A stretch of DNA of 64,000 bases, from positions 32,541 to 96,540 of the forward strand of contig KL197762.1 in the NCBI GenBank assembly GCA_000697665.1, given 5' to 3'. Source of the stretch: Jaapia argillacea MUCL 33604 (lineage: Eukaryota > Basidiomycota > Agaricomycetes > Jaapiales > Jaapiaceae). This document shows positions 19,144 to 32,315 of this stretch, piece by piece; the stretch's first letter is position 1, and every line of letters starts with the position of its first letter. The notes under the pieces are model-generated. The model saw only the letters and a list, made by a program, of their open reading frames with translations, was not told where the DNA came from and ran no database searches. The position numbers were made by a program, and so were the translations under genes.

Positions 19144-22100
19144 GAGTATTCACAGTTCCAGAACTACTCCAATGAACGGAGAGGCAAGGTTGACTAGCAC
19201 CATATCTAGGGCTTGGAACTGTAAGGGCACTTGTGGGCAGGCATCCTTCACTGCTTGGAGAATGTGAATTGAGACCAAGTGAAGCATTTATATTCAGTGA
19301 AGCCATTGTGCCAGTCGATGACAGAGCCTCGCTGCCAACCAAAAATGCCACCCATGGCCTGGGGCATGACCTGGGAGGGGGCACAGTGGGAGTAAGCATG
19401 AGATGGTCACCCTCAGGAAGCAGTGTTGGTTCCATGCATCTATCAGTTTGAGAGGGGGGTGTATCCCATGAACTACTCTGTTGAATCCTTGGGGAAGTTC
19501 GAGGACCAGTCCAGTCCTTCACAGAGGTAGAGTTGATGCAACCAGGAATGATAATCATGGGTGCACCAAGTTCCACATTATTGTGTGTGGCTAGCACACT
19601 TCCTGCCACTTTGTTTGACCCTAATAACACTGTTGAGTCTTACCCCATATGTAGATATACTGGGTAACTGTTGTTGCCGAGACTCTTCAGTCCTGAAGTT
19701 CGTGATGCAGCCTCCGGTGTATTCATTGATGAGGTGGCCTCTTCCCTCAATACAATTGCAGGTGGATTTCTGATGGGAGTTTGAGAAGGCCCTGTGATCA
19801 TGTTTTGCGAGGGAAGGGTTGATTGAGCTCGAGGAGGAGGAGTTACCAAACTCAAATGTTGTACCCAGATAGCTAGTTGTTTGTTGACAAGGAGAGTGTG
19901 TGGAGCTTGGAGGAGTGCAGCTTTGAGCTGAATGGAAGATTGGTTTCTGATAACTTGGTGGGGCAGAGTCAACAGACAAGGGATGTTCCCAAGGATACAT
20001 GTCTGAGCGAAAAATGAGATCAGTTGTGGCTCGAATATTGCAAGGCAGTATGAGCTAGGCAAATTTGAGTTCGTCTTGAGTGTTAGGGTGGTCCAGCCCA
20101 CACACTGCATCGTTGCATTGAATGCAGGGCTTCATACTGGTGTCGAGGGAGGATTTGAACTTCAGAAGATTCTCATGGGTTCTGGTCTTGGGACTTATGC
20201 TCACACAGACTGATAAAGTTTGCCCAAATTCCTCCCAAAGAATAAGGATCCCAGTAGGTGACCAGCGATTGACAGACATGCTTCATTTGTCTCTGGAACT
20301 GTGCTTTTGCAACTCACAAGAGAGGACAATCATAAGGCATGCGTACCTGTGTACACATCCTACATCGATCTGGGAGGTAATGAGGCCAGTGCATATGAAT
20401 TGTTGGGGTCTTTCAAGGCGACTTTACCAGTAACCACCCAGGGAAGTCGATGAGCACTTGAGAAGAAGAAAACTCTAGCAGATGTGGCTTTGGAGCTTGT
20501 AGGGTGTGATTCAGTAGGTAGGTGTGACAAGGAGGAATACACGAGAGTATGAAGTGGGTCAACTCCTGAGTGTGATCACCGTGGTCAGTTTGGGGATCTG
20601 GAGAACTCAGGACACTAGGTGATTCACCCTGAGAGGGAGGAGGTCTAGAATGGGAATATTTCTGCTCAGTCACCAGCAGATCCTCAGTGTCACTGCCACA
20701 TCCATGCTCAACAACAAATCATTCATCAGTTGCTTCCAAGAACTTAAAGTGGAGTGAGTTCGCAGGCCAGCATCTGATGGACTCGTTAGAGTAGACAATC
20801 CAGGACTGAGGCTGAAGCATGCTTGGATGGCCCCAGGAAAAGGAGCACCAATGATTGCTGTCAAGGAGGCTTGGCTAGTCATCAGGTGGGGCCAAGCACT
20901 TGAAAGAGGTCCAAAATAGGGTGAGATCCCATTGGCAGTTAGGCAAGCATCAGACAAACTCAACTCAGCAGCGAATAAACAGCTTTTGGGTGCCACACCT
21001 AGACTTTGAGTAGCAATAGTGACTGAATGAAAATGGTGGAGTCGAGCTCTCATTGCTCGGGGTCCAGAGGGTTGTCTAGGACTTTGAGCAATGTGCTCCT
21101 GGGAGTAAGGTATGACGTTCGGGAGCAGTAGATTTTCAGAGTGATCAACAAGGTGAGACAAGTTTGGAACCAAGGGAGGAGTCCTTCACTTTGCTCTGAG
21201 TTGATGTCTTGTTAAACAGTTAGGCGTGCCTATGACAGAGGCCACGTAGTTGTCCTCCAAGTTTTCCACACACATAGATCCCTGGGATAGGGCTGGTTTG
21301 GACATGGGTTCCTTGGTGAGACCACCTGATTGGGCGATTGAAGGGAGTCAAGATCTTGGATCTACAGGTGCAGCTTCTCACATGGAGTGTGTGTTTGTAA
21401 TAAGCTTATTAGGAGTGAGAACAGGAGAGCTGAAAATGGGAGATGGCATCGATCTGACATGCTCAGGCACTTGTGAGGATCATAAGATTCGTGAATTGAT
21501 TTGTGGGGTCCACAGAGCATTTTGACACCTGTACTAATCACAACTTGGAGATTGGCATTGGAGTGTACTTGTAGAGCCTGATGGTTGAGAATCAGATTTG
21601 ATTTGCATAGCTTGCTGAGTACCGGTGAACAAAAGATCTTTTCCTCTTGATAGAGGATCCACAACAGTGGATAGAACTCTGTTGGTCCAGCAAGGAGACC
21701 TGTCGATTGTGTTTTGTGAGGGATGGGTCACTCGAGCCCAAGGAGGAGGAATAGCTGAACTTAAATGCACAATCAAAGAGAGGGTCTCATTCTCAGGCTT
21801 TGTAGTGGTTTCACCAGACAGCTAGCTGCTTGTCGACTCTGAGAGTGTGGAGAGAGGACAGCAACCAGAGATGAATCCAAGTCGACCATTCCAAACGTAA
21901 GGTTTGCAGCAGCTCAAATTAGGAGGGCAAAGCAGGACCATACACAGTGTAGTTCATCTCAGGTGTTGTAATGGCGATTCTCCAAGCAGGACTCAATCTT
22001 TGGGTGGTTCTGAGGGACTCCAGTGTCAAGATCTGTGCCAGGGTAGACAGGTGATTTTTGCCCCAACTCCTCCCTAAGAAGAAATCCAGTAGGTAACCAG

Positions 22101-23770
22101 CAATCATCACACACACTTCACACGTCTCCAGAGCTGCACTCTTGCAACTCACAGGAGAGGATGACCATAAGGCATGTGTACCTATGTACACATCCTACAT
22201 CAATTAGGGGAGGTAATGAAGGTGAAGTGCTGGTAGTCCCTGAAACAGACATCATTGTTGAGAGAGCCTCGCCATTGCTAAAAGAACAGGTAGCCAAGGA
22301 TGGTGATCTTGTAAATAAAGGAATGGTTTGTCTTAGGAGGAGCATAGAGGGAGTGAGAATGAGAGGGTCAACAATTAGATCCAGCCTCCATACAAGGTAC
22401 TCCAGTTCTCTAGAGAATGCTGTGGTTTGCGAATCACAGCACAGATGGATTCGATGACCATGCCAGTTGTCTGGGGGCCGAACCTGAGCACTCAATTGGA
22501 TGAGAGTCATAGTAATTTTTGCATGACCTTGGACAGTTCCTCTGCTTACTGTAGCAGAGGGTACAATAATGATCCTGAGAAGTGATGAGCCCCAAGCAAG
22601 AGAGTAACTCAAGGAGAGTGAGGCTGCTTGAGCCTGAGGAGACCCCAAATAGGCAAGTCTTTGAGTAGCTGTTGTTGAGGGAATCTTGCTAAAAGATGGA
22701 ATGGCCAAGTGAGATGGTGTCATGACCATGAGGGAGATTGGTCGCCAAGAGTGAGCCCCTGAGAGGAGCGAGCAGGGAGACAGCATAAGAGAATTAACAG
22801 TGAGAGATGGAGTCAATCTGTTGTTCCCGAGCTCTCAAGAGGACCATAGGATTTGTGAGTCACATTGTGGAATCTGCTGGTGCTCTCAATGAGCATACTA
22901 GTCATTCTTGCATCGTGCTCTCAATAGAGTGAGAGGTATGCTGTGTTCCAGGCACTCGTTATAACCATCTTTATTCTTCCTGGCCACTGACAATTTCAGA
23001 TCCTTCACTCGATCCACTTCACAGCCTTCCAGATTAGCGGAACGAGTGGCACTGTCACCAGGCTTGCCTGATGAGTCTGGTAGAGTTGTCCTTGCTCCAA
23101 GAAGGTTCGATCCAGAGGAGATAGTTCTGATACAAGGGGAACCCAAATTCTCAACTGACTCCAATCTCGAGTCACTTGTCATCTGTTGTCTCTGAGAGAG
23201 TGGGGAGAGGCTGGTTGGTGAGGGAAAGTAAGAGCTTGTTGACAAGAGACCAGGACTCTGAAGGATTGAAGGAGAGACTGGGATGCCAGCGTTCGTAAAT
23301 ACTAAGTCCCCTGTAGACCAGGTTTGAGAGATCATTGAGTGTGAGCGAGAGTGAGGGTGTTGGACACAAGACATCGACGATTTGCGAAGGAGAGCTTTGT
23401 GACTGAAGGCCAGAGCCTGAGAGCAGTGAGTGGTGAGAGAGTCTTGCAAGGGTAGAATAGCCCATGGATTATGCTGTCGAACCCAAGGGGAATTTTGACG
23501 ACCATACCAATCCTTTGCAGAGATAGATTTGATGCGATCAGGGGCGATGGTTATGGACACGCCAGATTCTGTATCTTTGTGTGTGGCTGGTCTACCTCTG
23601 ATGCCCTCTATTGGCCTCTGTGGTACACTTGAACCCTGCCTTGTATTCGATAGAGTTCAGAAAGCCACCCCCAAGGGCAAAGATACCAGGGAACTGCTTT
23701 GATTGAGATCCTCCAGGTCCAAACTTCTCAAAGCAGTAGTTGCTTGGACTTTACTAGTCAGGGAGTGGGC
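19144..23770 (-). mobile_element. Partial inverted copy of the large LTR element of 52603-61286
   Basis: Shares several modules with 52603-61286 in reverse orientation: a KDWYG...SPWVRQ-type module near 23460-23520 and again near 19480-19520 (compare 55460), and a DVGCVHRYTCLM...CELQ module near 22090-22210 and 20270-20380 (compare 56320-56450 and 58420-58530). There are no LTRs, no reverse transcriptase or integrase motifs, and many breaks in every frame. The order of modules implies internal duplication. It is an old fossil; its boundaries are set by where similarity and neighbours end and are approximate. Confidence 0.6.
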
Positions 23771-24015
23771 CAACAAGTGGCAGGTACGATTCCCATTTTA
23801 TTTCATTTTGATATTTGCAAAGTACTGTACTCTCATGACCAAAGCAGTGTAATTTTGGGAATTGTTGCGCTTTCTGAAAGCCCTCTTTTATTATGAACAC
23901 TAGATGTGTCTCCAGATATTCAAAAGTCAAGATGTTAAATAAAGTTTGATGTTTGTGTATGGAACACAGGATGGACCATCTACTCCAGTAGTTTGTGCTG
24001 AAGTGGAACACAATC

Positions 24016-24346
24016 TGTTGGGAGGGTTGCTGCCACAGGTTTCAATCACGCTGGATATGTTTCTGTTTCTTTCCGTTGGAGTTAAACATTTGTTGGTGTT
24101 CTTCGTCTTATCTTTCCTGATTAGGATTCCATTGCCTAAGCTATGTTTTTGATTTGTCTTTCACAATGGTGTGTGGTATGAATGTGTAGTTTACTTATTA
24201 CTCTTATACCTCATATCGTAACTTGTAAACCTCAGAGTCTTTCCTATCCTCTGAGGTGAGTATCTGTGCTTGTCCCCAGTATCCTTACAAGTGCCTGACA
24301 AGTGTCGTAGTTATATTTTGCTTGTTATCATATAGCACTGCTAATA
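24016..24346 (+). repeat. Copia-2 5' LTR
   Basis: The start is inferred from TGTTGGGAGGG by analogy with the Copia-1 LTR; the end is fixed by the adjoining primer-binding site. No second copy in the window confirms the left edge. Confidence 0.5.
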
Positions 24347-24359
24347 GGTTATGAGCCCC
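24347..24359 (+). promoter_or_regulatory. Primer-binding site of Copia-2 overlapping the gag start codon
   Basis: GGTTATGAGCCCC is the exact complement of GGGGCTCATAACC, the anticodon arm of initiator tRNA-Met. The ATG at 24351-24353 that opens the long gag frame lies inside this site (it pairs with the CAT anticodon). Confidence 0.7.
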
Positions 24360-27300
24360 ATGTTGGAAGATACCTTCACTTTGTCAGACTCAAAGAATCC
24401 ACTCTACTCAATGCTGAAGCTTACAGCAGATGGGTCTAACTGGCTTACATATAAGACCCAGTTCACGACTGCTGCTGATGCCTGCGGGATACTTGGTTAC
24501 TTCAACAGAACCACTTCTCGCCCTGTTGCTCCCACACCTGCTGGTGCTGCTGGTACCGCCACATCCGTGCCCAAGGCTGACCAGGAAGCTCTCAATGCTC
24601 ATGTTATAGCGTTGAAGGCTTGGGAGACTTTGGAGAAGAAGTCCTGCCAGCTGTTGATCAGCACAATTGGGAATGGACTCTTGATGAAGGTGCAGCACAA
24701 GCCTACTGTTGCTGAGATGTGGGCAACGGTGGTGAAGTTGTACAACAAGAAGACAGAGATGGTGGTTGTGGATACAGAGTTGCATATGAAGAACTTGAAG
24801 TGTGCTGATGATGGTGATGTGCGAAGCCACCTTGATGAGCTCCTATTGTTTCAGGAGAAGTTAGCTAATGCCAGGAAGGTGTCAGAGGACAAGGACTTCC
24901 ATACCATGATGCTTAACTCAATCCTCCAGTTCTACTGCAACTACACTGATGTTATCCTCAGCACAATCAACCTACTCTTGACTCCTGATGCTCTGAAGAC
25001 AGTGACGACTGAAGCTCTCATCCATCTTATCCTCCAGAAATTTGACAACCAGCATCTCAACTTGGCGAAGACGAAGAAGTCAAAGGATGCTGCCTACTTG
25101 GCCAGTTTGCAGAACATGAATGGTAAAGGTGGTCAGGGAGGGAAGAAGGGTTGTTATGTAGGCAATAGTGGTGGTGGTAACCAGAAATCATCATCCCTGA
25201 AGGAGTTTCTTTGTTGGAACTGCAATGGGCAGGGTCACTGCACTGATAAGTGTCCTAGTCCGAAGAAGGATGGCGGAGGTAGTGATGGTGGAAGTAGTGG
25301 CAGGAAAGTGAAGCTGAAGGAATCTGCAAATGTGTCAGCAACTATAGAGAACATAGGTGCTTGGGTGGCTATACCTGCAGATGGCTCTGACGATTTCAAA
25401 GAACTCCTGCCATTGGAACCAATCCCCCACCCAATCACCCTATGCTGTGTTGATTCTGATACTTTGTCACTCACTGATCCTGACACTTCGTCGTTCTTCA
25501 ATGTCACCTTGAATGGCACCCTGGATGATGGTTGGTTCACCAAGGGAGAGGACGTCGATGGTGATGATGATGGGATGCCTGCTTTGCAGTATGCAAGTGA
25601 CAGCAATGATGAGGATGATTGTATGCCAGGATTACTCAATGCCAGTGATGACGAGGGAGATGAAGATGGTGGAGAGGGAGAGGAAGATGTGGGCACTGCT
25701 GCTACTGCCACTGATGCTTCACCGCAGGTCCCAAAGGTTACTGAACTCTATGATTCAGGAGCCTCTCGCCACATGTCGCCATACTGTGATGAATTCATCA
25801 CCTTCTGCTAAAGTCATCAACACTGTTAAGACTTCGAAGATCAAGCTCTTGGATGTCTTATACACTCCCGACCTCAGTTTCACTCTTGTATTGGTTGGTC
25901 AGATTGATGATGCCGGTTTCTCCACCCTTTTTGAGAAAGGGAAGTGTACAATCTGGGATGGAGACAGAAACATTGTGGGCCAGATCCTCAAAGGCAATGG
26001 CTTATACCTTGTTGAGCACAATGCCACCATGGATTGTGCAAATTCTGTTGAGGTGGTTACCATCGACAAACTCCACTGTTGGATGGGACATATTGCTCCA
26101 GAGGCGGCGAAGCGCCTCATATCTGAGGGGCTTGTTACTAGTGTCAAACTTGAGCCTGGGTCAAGGGCTGTCTTCTGCGAGAGTTGCTTGTTTGTGAAGT
26201 CAAAGAGGAAGGCTGTCCCAAAGGAATGGCAGAGCAAGGGGCAAAGGAGTTTGGGGAGGAGATCTACTCAGATGTGTGGGGTCCTGCTCCTGTTGAAATA
26301 CTTGGCTGACGTTGTTACTACATCTCATTCACAGATGACAGTACTTGACACACTCACCTCTTCCTCCTCCACAACAAGAGTAATACATTTGATGCCTACA
26401 AGGAGTTTGAGGCTTGGGCCAAGACTTAGCGCAAGGCCAATATCACAACTCTTCACTCCAATCATGGCAGTGAGTACCTGAGCACTGAATTCATTCAGCA
26501 CCTCAAAGATCACGGAACTGAACACAAACTCACCATACACAACACTCCCAAAGAGAATGGTATTGCCAAGCACCTTAACGGCATCATTCTTGAGAAGGTT
26601 CGTACTATGTTGCATGCAAGTGGACTTCCTCAGTTCCTATGGAGGGAGGCTGCCATGCATGCAATCTGGTTGAAGAATTGCACAGTGATGAAAGCACTTG
26701 ATGGTGTTACGCCATTGGAAGCCTTATTCAGAGAGAAGCTGGACTTGTCAAAGTTGGCTGTGTGGGGTTGTCAAGCCTGGGTGCATGACAGCACTAGGTC
26801 AAAACTTGATGGATGTGCCAAAGAGGGCTGTTGGGTGGGTTTTGACATGCAGAGCAAGGGCCATCAAATTTAGTGGCCTGAAAACCAATCCATCAGTGTT
26901 GAGCAGAGCGTGAGGTTCAATGAGAGTGAGGTTCTCATACCTGAGATGGTGCTGCTCGAGGGGGAGAGTGGGAAGGACACTGATCTACATGCATCTGGTC
27001 CTGTTGAACCAGGTGATGTGGCCAAAACCACCCCATCCTCACCTAAGACTGCTCCAATCTCACCTGATATTGATCCTCCAGTTGATGTTGCTTCTGCTCA
27101 GCTGACAGGTGGTCGTGGACAACGCATTTGCAAGCTGTCGGCTTACATTTGTCAAATCCAGGAGGCACTTGGACATACCAGTGTCAAGCCTGCTGACCCC
27201 TTCCTCACACCAGGAATTCCTACTCCATCTGTCCCCCAGTTGCACTCTGAACCGATCATTGTCCCAGCAGAGACCAATGAGGCCCTGATGGTTGTGGAGA

Positions 27301-28779
27301 TTGGCGAATCAGGGGGAGTTGAATTTGCCTTGATGATGGCAATGGCAGAGGCTGATGTGATTGAGCCTTGGGATCTTAAGGATGCAAGGAGGTGCCCTGA
27401 TTGGTTGAGGTGGGAGGTGGCTATGAAAGAGAAGATGGTGTGTTTGTGTGAGCTGGGAACATGGGATTTGGTTGAGAAGCTGGGAGGAGTGAATGTCATT
27501 AGGAGCAAGTGGGTCTACCAAGCAAAGAAGGATGTGGCAGGTCTGATCAAGAGGTACAAGGTGTGTCTTGTTGTGTAAGGCTTTACACAGGTTGAAGGCG
27601 TGGACTATTTTGATACATTCGCACCAGTTGCAAAGCTGGCCTTAATATGAACTGTCCTCACGTTAGCAGCTTGATATGACTGGGAAATCCACCAGATGGG
27701 CGTCAAGAGTGCTTACCTGAATGGAAAACTCAGTGATGATGAGGTCATCTACATGTGGCAAGCTCCTTGGTTCATTGTTCCTGGCGAAGAGTCAAAGGTT
27801 CTTCAACTACGCTGTGCTCTCTATGGCTTGAAGCAGAGTGGCTGTATTTGGTACTTGACACTCTGGGAGATCTTGAAGGACTTCGACTTCTTGCACTGCA
27901 GCACAGATCATGCTGTTTTCTTCTGAGAAACCTGGGAAACTGGACTCACCATCATCGTTGTCCATGTTGATGACCTAACTATCACTGCAAGCTTGACTAC
28001 TCTCCTGGATGATGTCAAGAATAAACTCTGTTCCCATCTTGAGATGTCTGATCTCAGTCCTGTCCACTGGCTGCTTGTATCAATTCAATCATCTCTTGAT
28101 TTGGTCTTGAAGATGTGAAGTTGCTCTCAATGCCTATGGATCCGAACACAACCCTGTCAAAGATTCAGTCCCCTTCAACACCTCGAGACTTTGCAGACAT
28201 GAAGAATGTACCATATTGCAAGGCAGTTGGCACCCTCAATTATGTGGCTGTGGGTACTCATCCCAACATCCAGTAGGCTGTCAGTATGTTGTCTTGTTTC
28301 TTGGAGAATCCAGGGAGGGCTCATTGGGATGCAGCGAAGAGGGTCTTTCGTTACCTGAAGGGTACAAACAATAGGTGGCTGGTATTTGGAGGGGAGAATG
28401 CAACACAGGGTGTTGTAGGGTATGCCAATGCTGGTGGGAACAACAGCGAGGACCACCATGCGATCTTGGGATATGCTTTCCTCATTGATGGCAGTGCTGT
28501 GTCTTGGAGCTTGAAACGTGAGGAGATCATTGCATTGTTGACCACTGTGCTGAATACGTGGCTGCTACCCACACTGCCAAAGAAGTGCTCTAGTTACATT
28601 CTTTCATCGCTGAAATTGGACAATCCTCTGGAGGTGAGAGAGAGCAACCTGTCAGGGAGCACTGCCCCCACAGAAACAGTACACCAGGTGCAGGTAGAGA
28701 TGATGGTAAAGACTGTCAGGATGACCCATCCAATGTGAGTAAAATTTTGTCGGCATCAAGCCACTGCTATGCTAGGGCA

Positions 28780-31700
28780 AGTCTAATTTGATGGATAAGG
28801 ACAGAGATATGGGAGTGGGTCAAGGAACAGAGGGAGCAGCTGAAGGGGGAGTGGGTGCTAGGATAGACGAGGGTACATGAGGGAATGGGGACAAGGAGCT
28901 CGATGCTGATGCCAGAAATGCAGAGCATATCTGAGCCATTTGCCGCGACGATGACCAAGAGGCTCCATCAGAGCTTAGAATAGATGATGTGAGAATAGAG
29001 GAGATTAGGGATGCTATGAAATTTGCTGCAGCCCTTGATGCAGCCACCCTCAACAATGGAGATATTCAAGATGATGACTTAGACTGTTTGTGTCACCCAC
29101 TGTGCTCGTCTGCACCTGAGCTCAACCCTGACGTCTGACTTTCCCTCAACCTATTCCTTTCTACCACCAATGCATCTGAGGAATCTTACAACTCCATGTG
29201 GATGGCTGTTATGAGACGCCATCCTGAAGACACTATCCTTTCGTATGATCAAGTCCAGCAGTTTATTGTGGAGTTCACTGCCATCGTCCCAATCAAGCAT
29301 GACATGTGTATTAATTCCTGTGTTGCTTTCACCAGACTGTATCAAGCTATTGATTTCTGTCTGAAATGCTCCTCACCATGTCTGGATCCCATCAAACTCA
29401 CCTCAACTGGAGGCAAGTTTCCACAGCAACAATTCTACACCCTTCTGATTGGTCCCCAGTCGCAAGCCCTTAAATGACATCTGCAGTCTGCTACCCAAGC
29501 TCATTACAGAGATCAGGAAATGGGTAGAATCTTGGGAGAGATACAGGCATTGCAAGAGTGAGGTGAATGTGGAAGAATTGAGGTTTACGATGACATCTAT
29601 ACCAGGAAGTTGCTCCTCAATGCGGTCCTCAGCGGCAAGGTGACTTCCGACAACACCATCCTCCTTTTCTTGATTGATGGTACACAACTCTATTGGAGTA
29701 AGGCCTCAGACTGTTGGATATATATCTGGGTTATCCTCAACCTGTCCCCGAGCTTGTGATACAAGAAAAAACATGTTCTCCCAGGCAGCTTCATTCCAGG
29801 TCTGAATAAACCCAAAAATCTGGAGTTTTTTCTTTTTCAAGGCCTCCATCACCTCGCAGCAATTCAATGAGAAGGTCTCCCCACATGGGATGCTTTGTTG
29901 GGCAAGTTAGTTGTTGATCACCCTATGCTCGAGTTGGTTACTGCAGATGGACCTACAATGGCAATGCTGAACGGCCTGAATGACCATCACACAACATATG
30001 GATGCTGCCAATTTTGTGGCCTCCATGGATGGCACAAACCAAATGGCTCACATTACTACCCTGCCCTTCAGAAGCCCATGGACTTCCCTCTTGGCACCTG
30101 CAAGCATCCTGGGCTCTGCAACCACGATGACATCAACATTTCCGAACTTCCCTCACTCTCTGAAGATGACTACAAGGAGAAGCTCGAGTATCTGAAGCAG
30201 TCATCCAGAACCACTCAGTATAAGTGGCGACAACAGGAAACTGGAATCAGCAAACCAAGTATCTATAGTGCAATACCCCATATTATTTGCATCCCTCAAT
30301 GCTTTGCTGGTGACTTGATGCACCTCGTATCCCTCAATCTCACAGATCTGCTCCTTGGCCTTTGGAGGGGTGTGATTGAATGTGATCCGAGTGACAACAA
30401 GAGTACATGGGACTGGGCTGTTCTGTGAGATACTTTGTGGGTGGCTCATGGGAAGACCATCGCAGATGCAACATTGTCACTACCTGGATCGATGTGTTAA
30501 GATCTTTACTTCAACGAAGTATACAATGAAAGACTTTGATACTTCTCTGATGATACCTAGGCTACAGCCACAGATTAGAATGACAAGAGGGTGAGAGACT
30601 ATCAGAGGTTTCCAGACAGATGATCAGACAGGGATCAAGTTGGGATGATGTGAATAAAGATAACGATCTATATTGACAAAGTGAACAAGATGGGGGATAC
30701 TAGCGAATACAGGGAAGTATATATACTAAGATGAAGCACAGTCCATAGTCCATAGTAGCGATGAGTAAGACAGTAGCAAGACAGTAGTAAGCATGAGTCG
30801 AAGTGAGTCAGAAAGACAGGAGTCTGTAGTTAGGGGTCTGTAGTCTGTAGTCCACAGTTGATGGTCTGATGGATGAGTCAGGGATATAGGGGTTCATAGT
30901 CCGTGGTCCAGGTCGTACAGGAAGGTGGAGTATTAGTGTATTGGGGGTTCAGAGTGATGGAGGTTGAATGTTAAATCAAAGGATGATGCACTAGAGGTCG
31001 GATGTGCAGGAGCAAGGATGTATCAGAGGGATGTCGAAGGGATATGTACCCATCCCTTGTGTTCAGGAGGAATATGGTCATAGTGCTTGATGATCCATAT
31101 ATGGAAGGATCAGATATCCATGAGGAGTGTCGAATAACAAGAAAAATGAAAATCGGCGTAGCAAGGTGTGATTCTTAGCAGATGCCCCGCCCTCCTTGTA
31201 ATCCGGCTGAGAAAATTAATAGCAGATATAAGGCCGTAGAGTTCTTAATGTACATATTTGGCTTTGGGCCAGGATTTTTTAACAAAGTCCTCCCCCTCAA
31301 ATATCACAAGAATTTTTGCAAGCTCTTGTCCACTGTTTGTATCCTCCATCAACGATCCATCACAGCAGTCCAGATTTGTGTTGCACATGTAGCCATATTG
31401 CAATTCTCAGCAGAATTCAAGACCCTCTACTATCAATGCAAGACCTCTCGCCTTTATTTTGTCCAACAAAGTATTCATGTGCTCTTCCATCTCACTCAAG
31501 AAACTATCAACTTGGGACCTACTTCTTGTACAGCCAGTGGACAATGGAGTGGACCATTGGTAACCTAGGGGAAGAAATCAAGCAACCCTCAAATCTGTAC
31601 ATCAACTTGTTGGAACGTGGTCTCCACTGATGTCAAGTCAATGGACTCAAGTCAATGATTCCAGACCTTGAGCCTCCTGTCAAGCCTATCTGTGGATCTT

Positions 31701-32115
31701 ACAATCTTGGAGATGGTTTTAGTCTTTGATGAGCACTCGACACTACCATGTGAGTGGTATCTGATGGCGAGGCTTTGGTGCTGCAACATTTCTTGGAAAC
31801 ATCAACTGGAATGGATTATGATCCCAACTGGAGCCCAAAAGTTCGGCGGTAGTCCTGTCTTGCCCTTCCAAATGGACAGATTGTCTGTTCTGCTTGGAAG
31901 GAAAAACTAAAGAAACACAACAAACTGAGGACATTGAGAATGGTATTTTCTCATCGAAAAGCTTGGTCTCGAAGTCATGCACATACAAGGCTTTGAAGAA
32001 GAGGATGAAGATGAAGAGTAATTTTTTATTTGCATTCTATCAATATATAGCCTGTACCAGGAGCATGAGAGTATATATTGTCCTTCACGGTAGCCACTTC
32101 CTATGTGTCTAGCAC
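28780..32115 (+). pseudogene. Plavaka-type (Tnp2-like, CACTA superfamily) transposase, broken
   Basis: Blocks typical of agaricomycete Plavaka transposases appear in order: NLFLSTTNASEESYN (near 29146), HDMCINSC and a Cys-x2-Cys pair (near 29300-29385), IDGTQLYWSKASDCW (near 29674), TADGPTMAMLNGLNDHH (near 29941), CQFCGLHGWHKPNGSHYYP (near 30008-30060), GDLMHLVSLNLTDLLLGLW (near 30310), NPAEKINSRYKAVEF (near 31201), then WTIGNLGEEIKQPSN (near 31550) and LPNGQ (near 31863). The enzyme would cut and paste its own element with a DDE-type nuclease. Several stops and frame changes, and the inserted solo LTR at 30495-31180, inactivate it. An acidic, Glu/Asp-rich N-terminal stretch starts near 28780. 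Terminal inverted repeats were not found, so only the gene remnant is marked. Confidence 0.8.
30495..31180. mobile_element. Solo LTR, family S, inserted in the transposase
   Basis: 686 bp from TGTTAAGATC to GATTCTTAGCA, with inverted termini TGTTAAGA/TCTTAGCA. GATG precedes it (30491-30494) and follows it (31181-31184), a 4-bp target duplication. Skipping the LTR and one GATG, the transposase frame reads through the site (SMPRPPCNPAEK), so the insertion point is certain. Same family as 8961-9569. Confidence 0.9.
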
Positions 32116-32315
32116 CACAGCAAACAGACAATAACAACACGTATGTGGTGAATCTGCCTCCTCATCCTCATCCTCCTGCTCGCCATACATTCTTTGGTCT
32201 CAATTATGCACTCAACATATAGGCAGTTTCCAACTGGCTCTACTGGGTTTCTTTCATCTGGAACTTTGTTTCATGGAGTATTGCACAGCCCCACTGGCAA
32301 GACACCATTGCATCC

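Larger units (their letters stand above)
24016..28620 (+). mobile_element. Ty1/Copia LTR retrotransposon, 3'-truncated (Copia-2)
   Basis: 5' LTR 24016-24346 (starts TGTTGGGAGGG), primer-binding site 24347-24359, then gag and pol in Copia order: gag from ATG 24351, zinc knuckle CWNCNGQGHCTDKCP (near 25216-25260), acidic linker, retropepsin ELYDSGASRHMSP (near 25741-25780), integrase zinc region (near 26070-26210), integrase core, reverse transcriptase (WVYQAKKD near 27510; the VHVDDL catalytic motif near 27961) and RNase H (near 28400-28610). The 3' LTR is missing; the Plavaka element begins shortly after. It is broken, with roughly ten breaks, yet gag alone is open for 486 codons. It is the most complete Copia copy here and belongs to a different subfamily from Copia-1. 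Confidence 0.9.
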
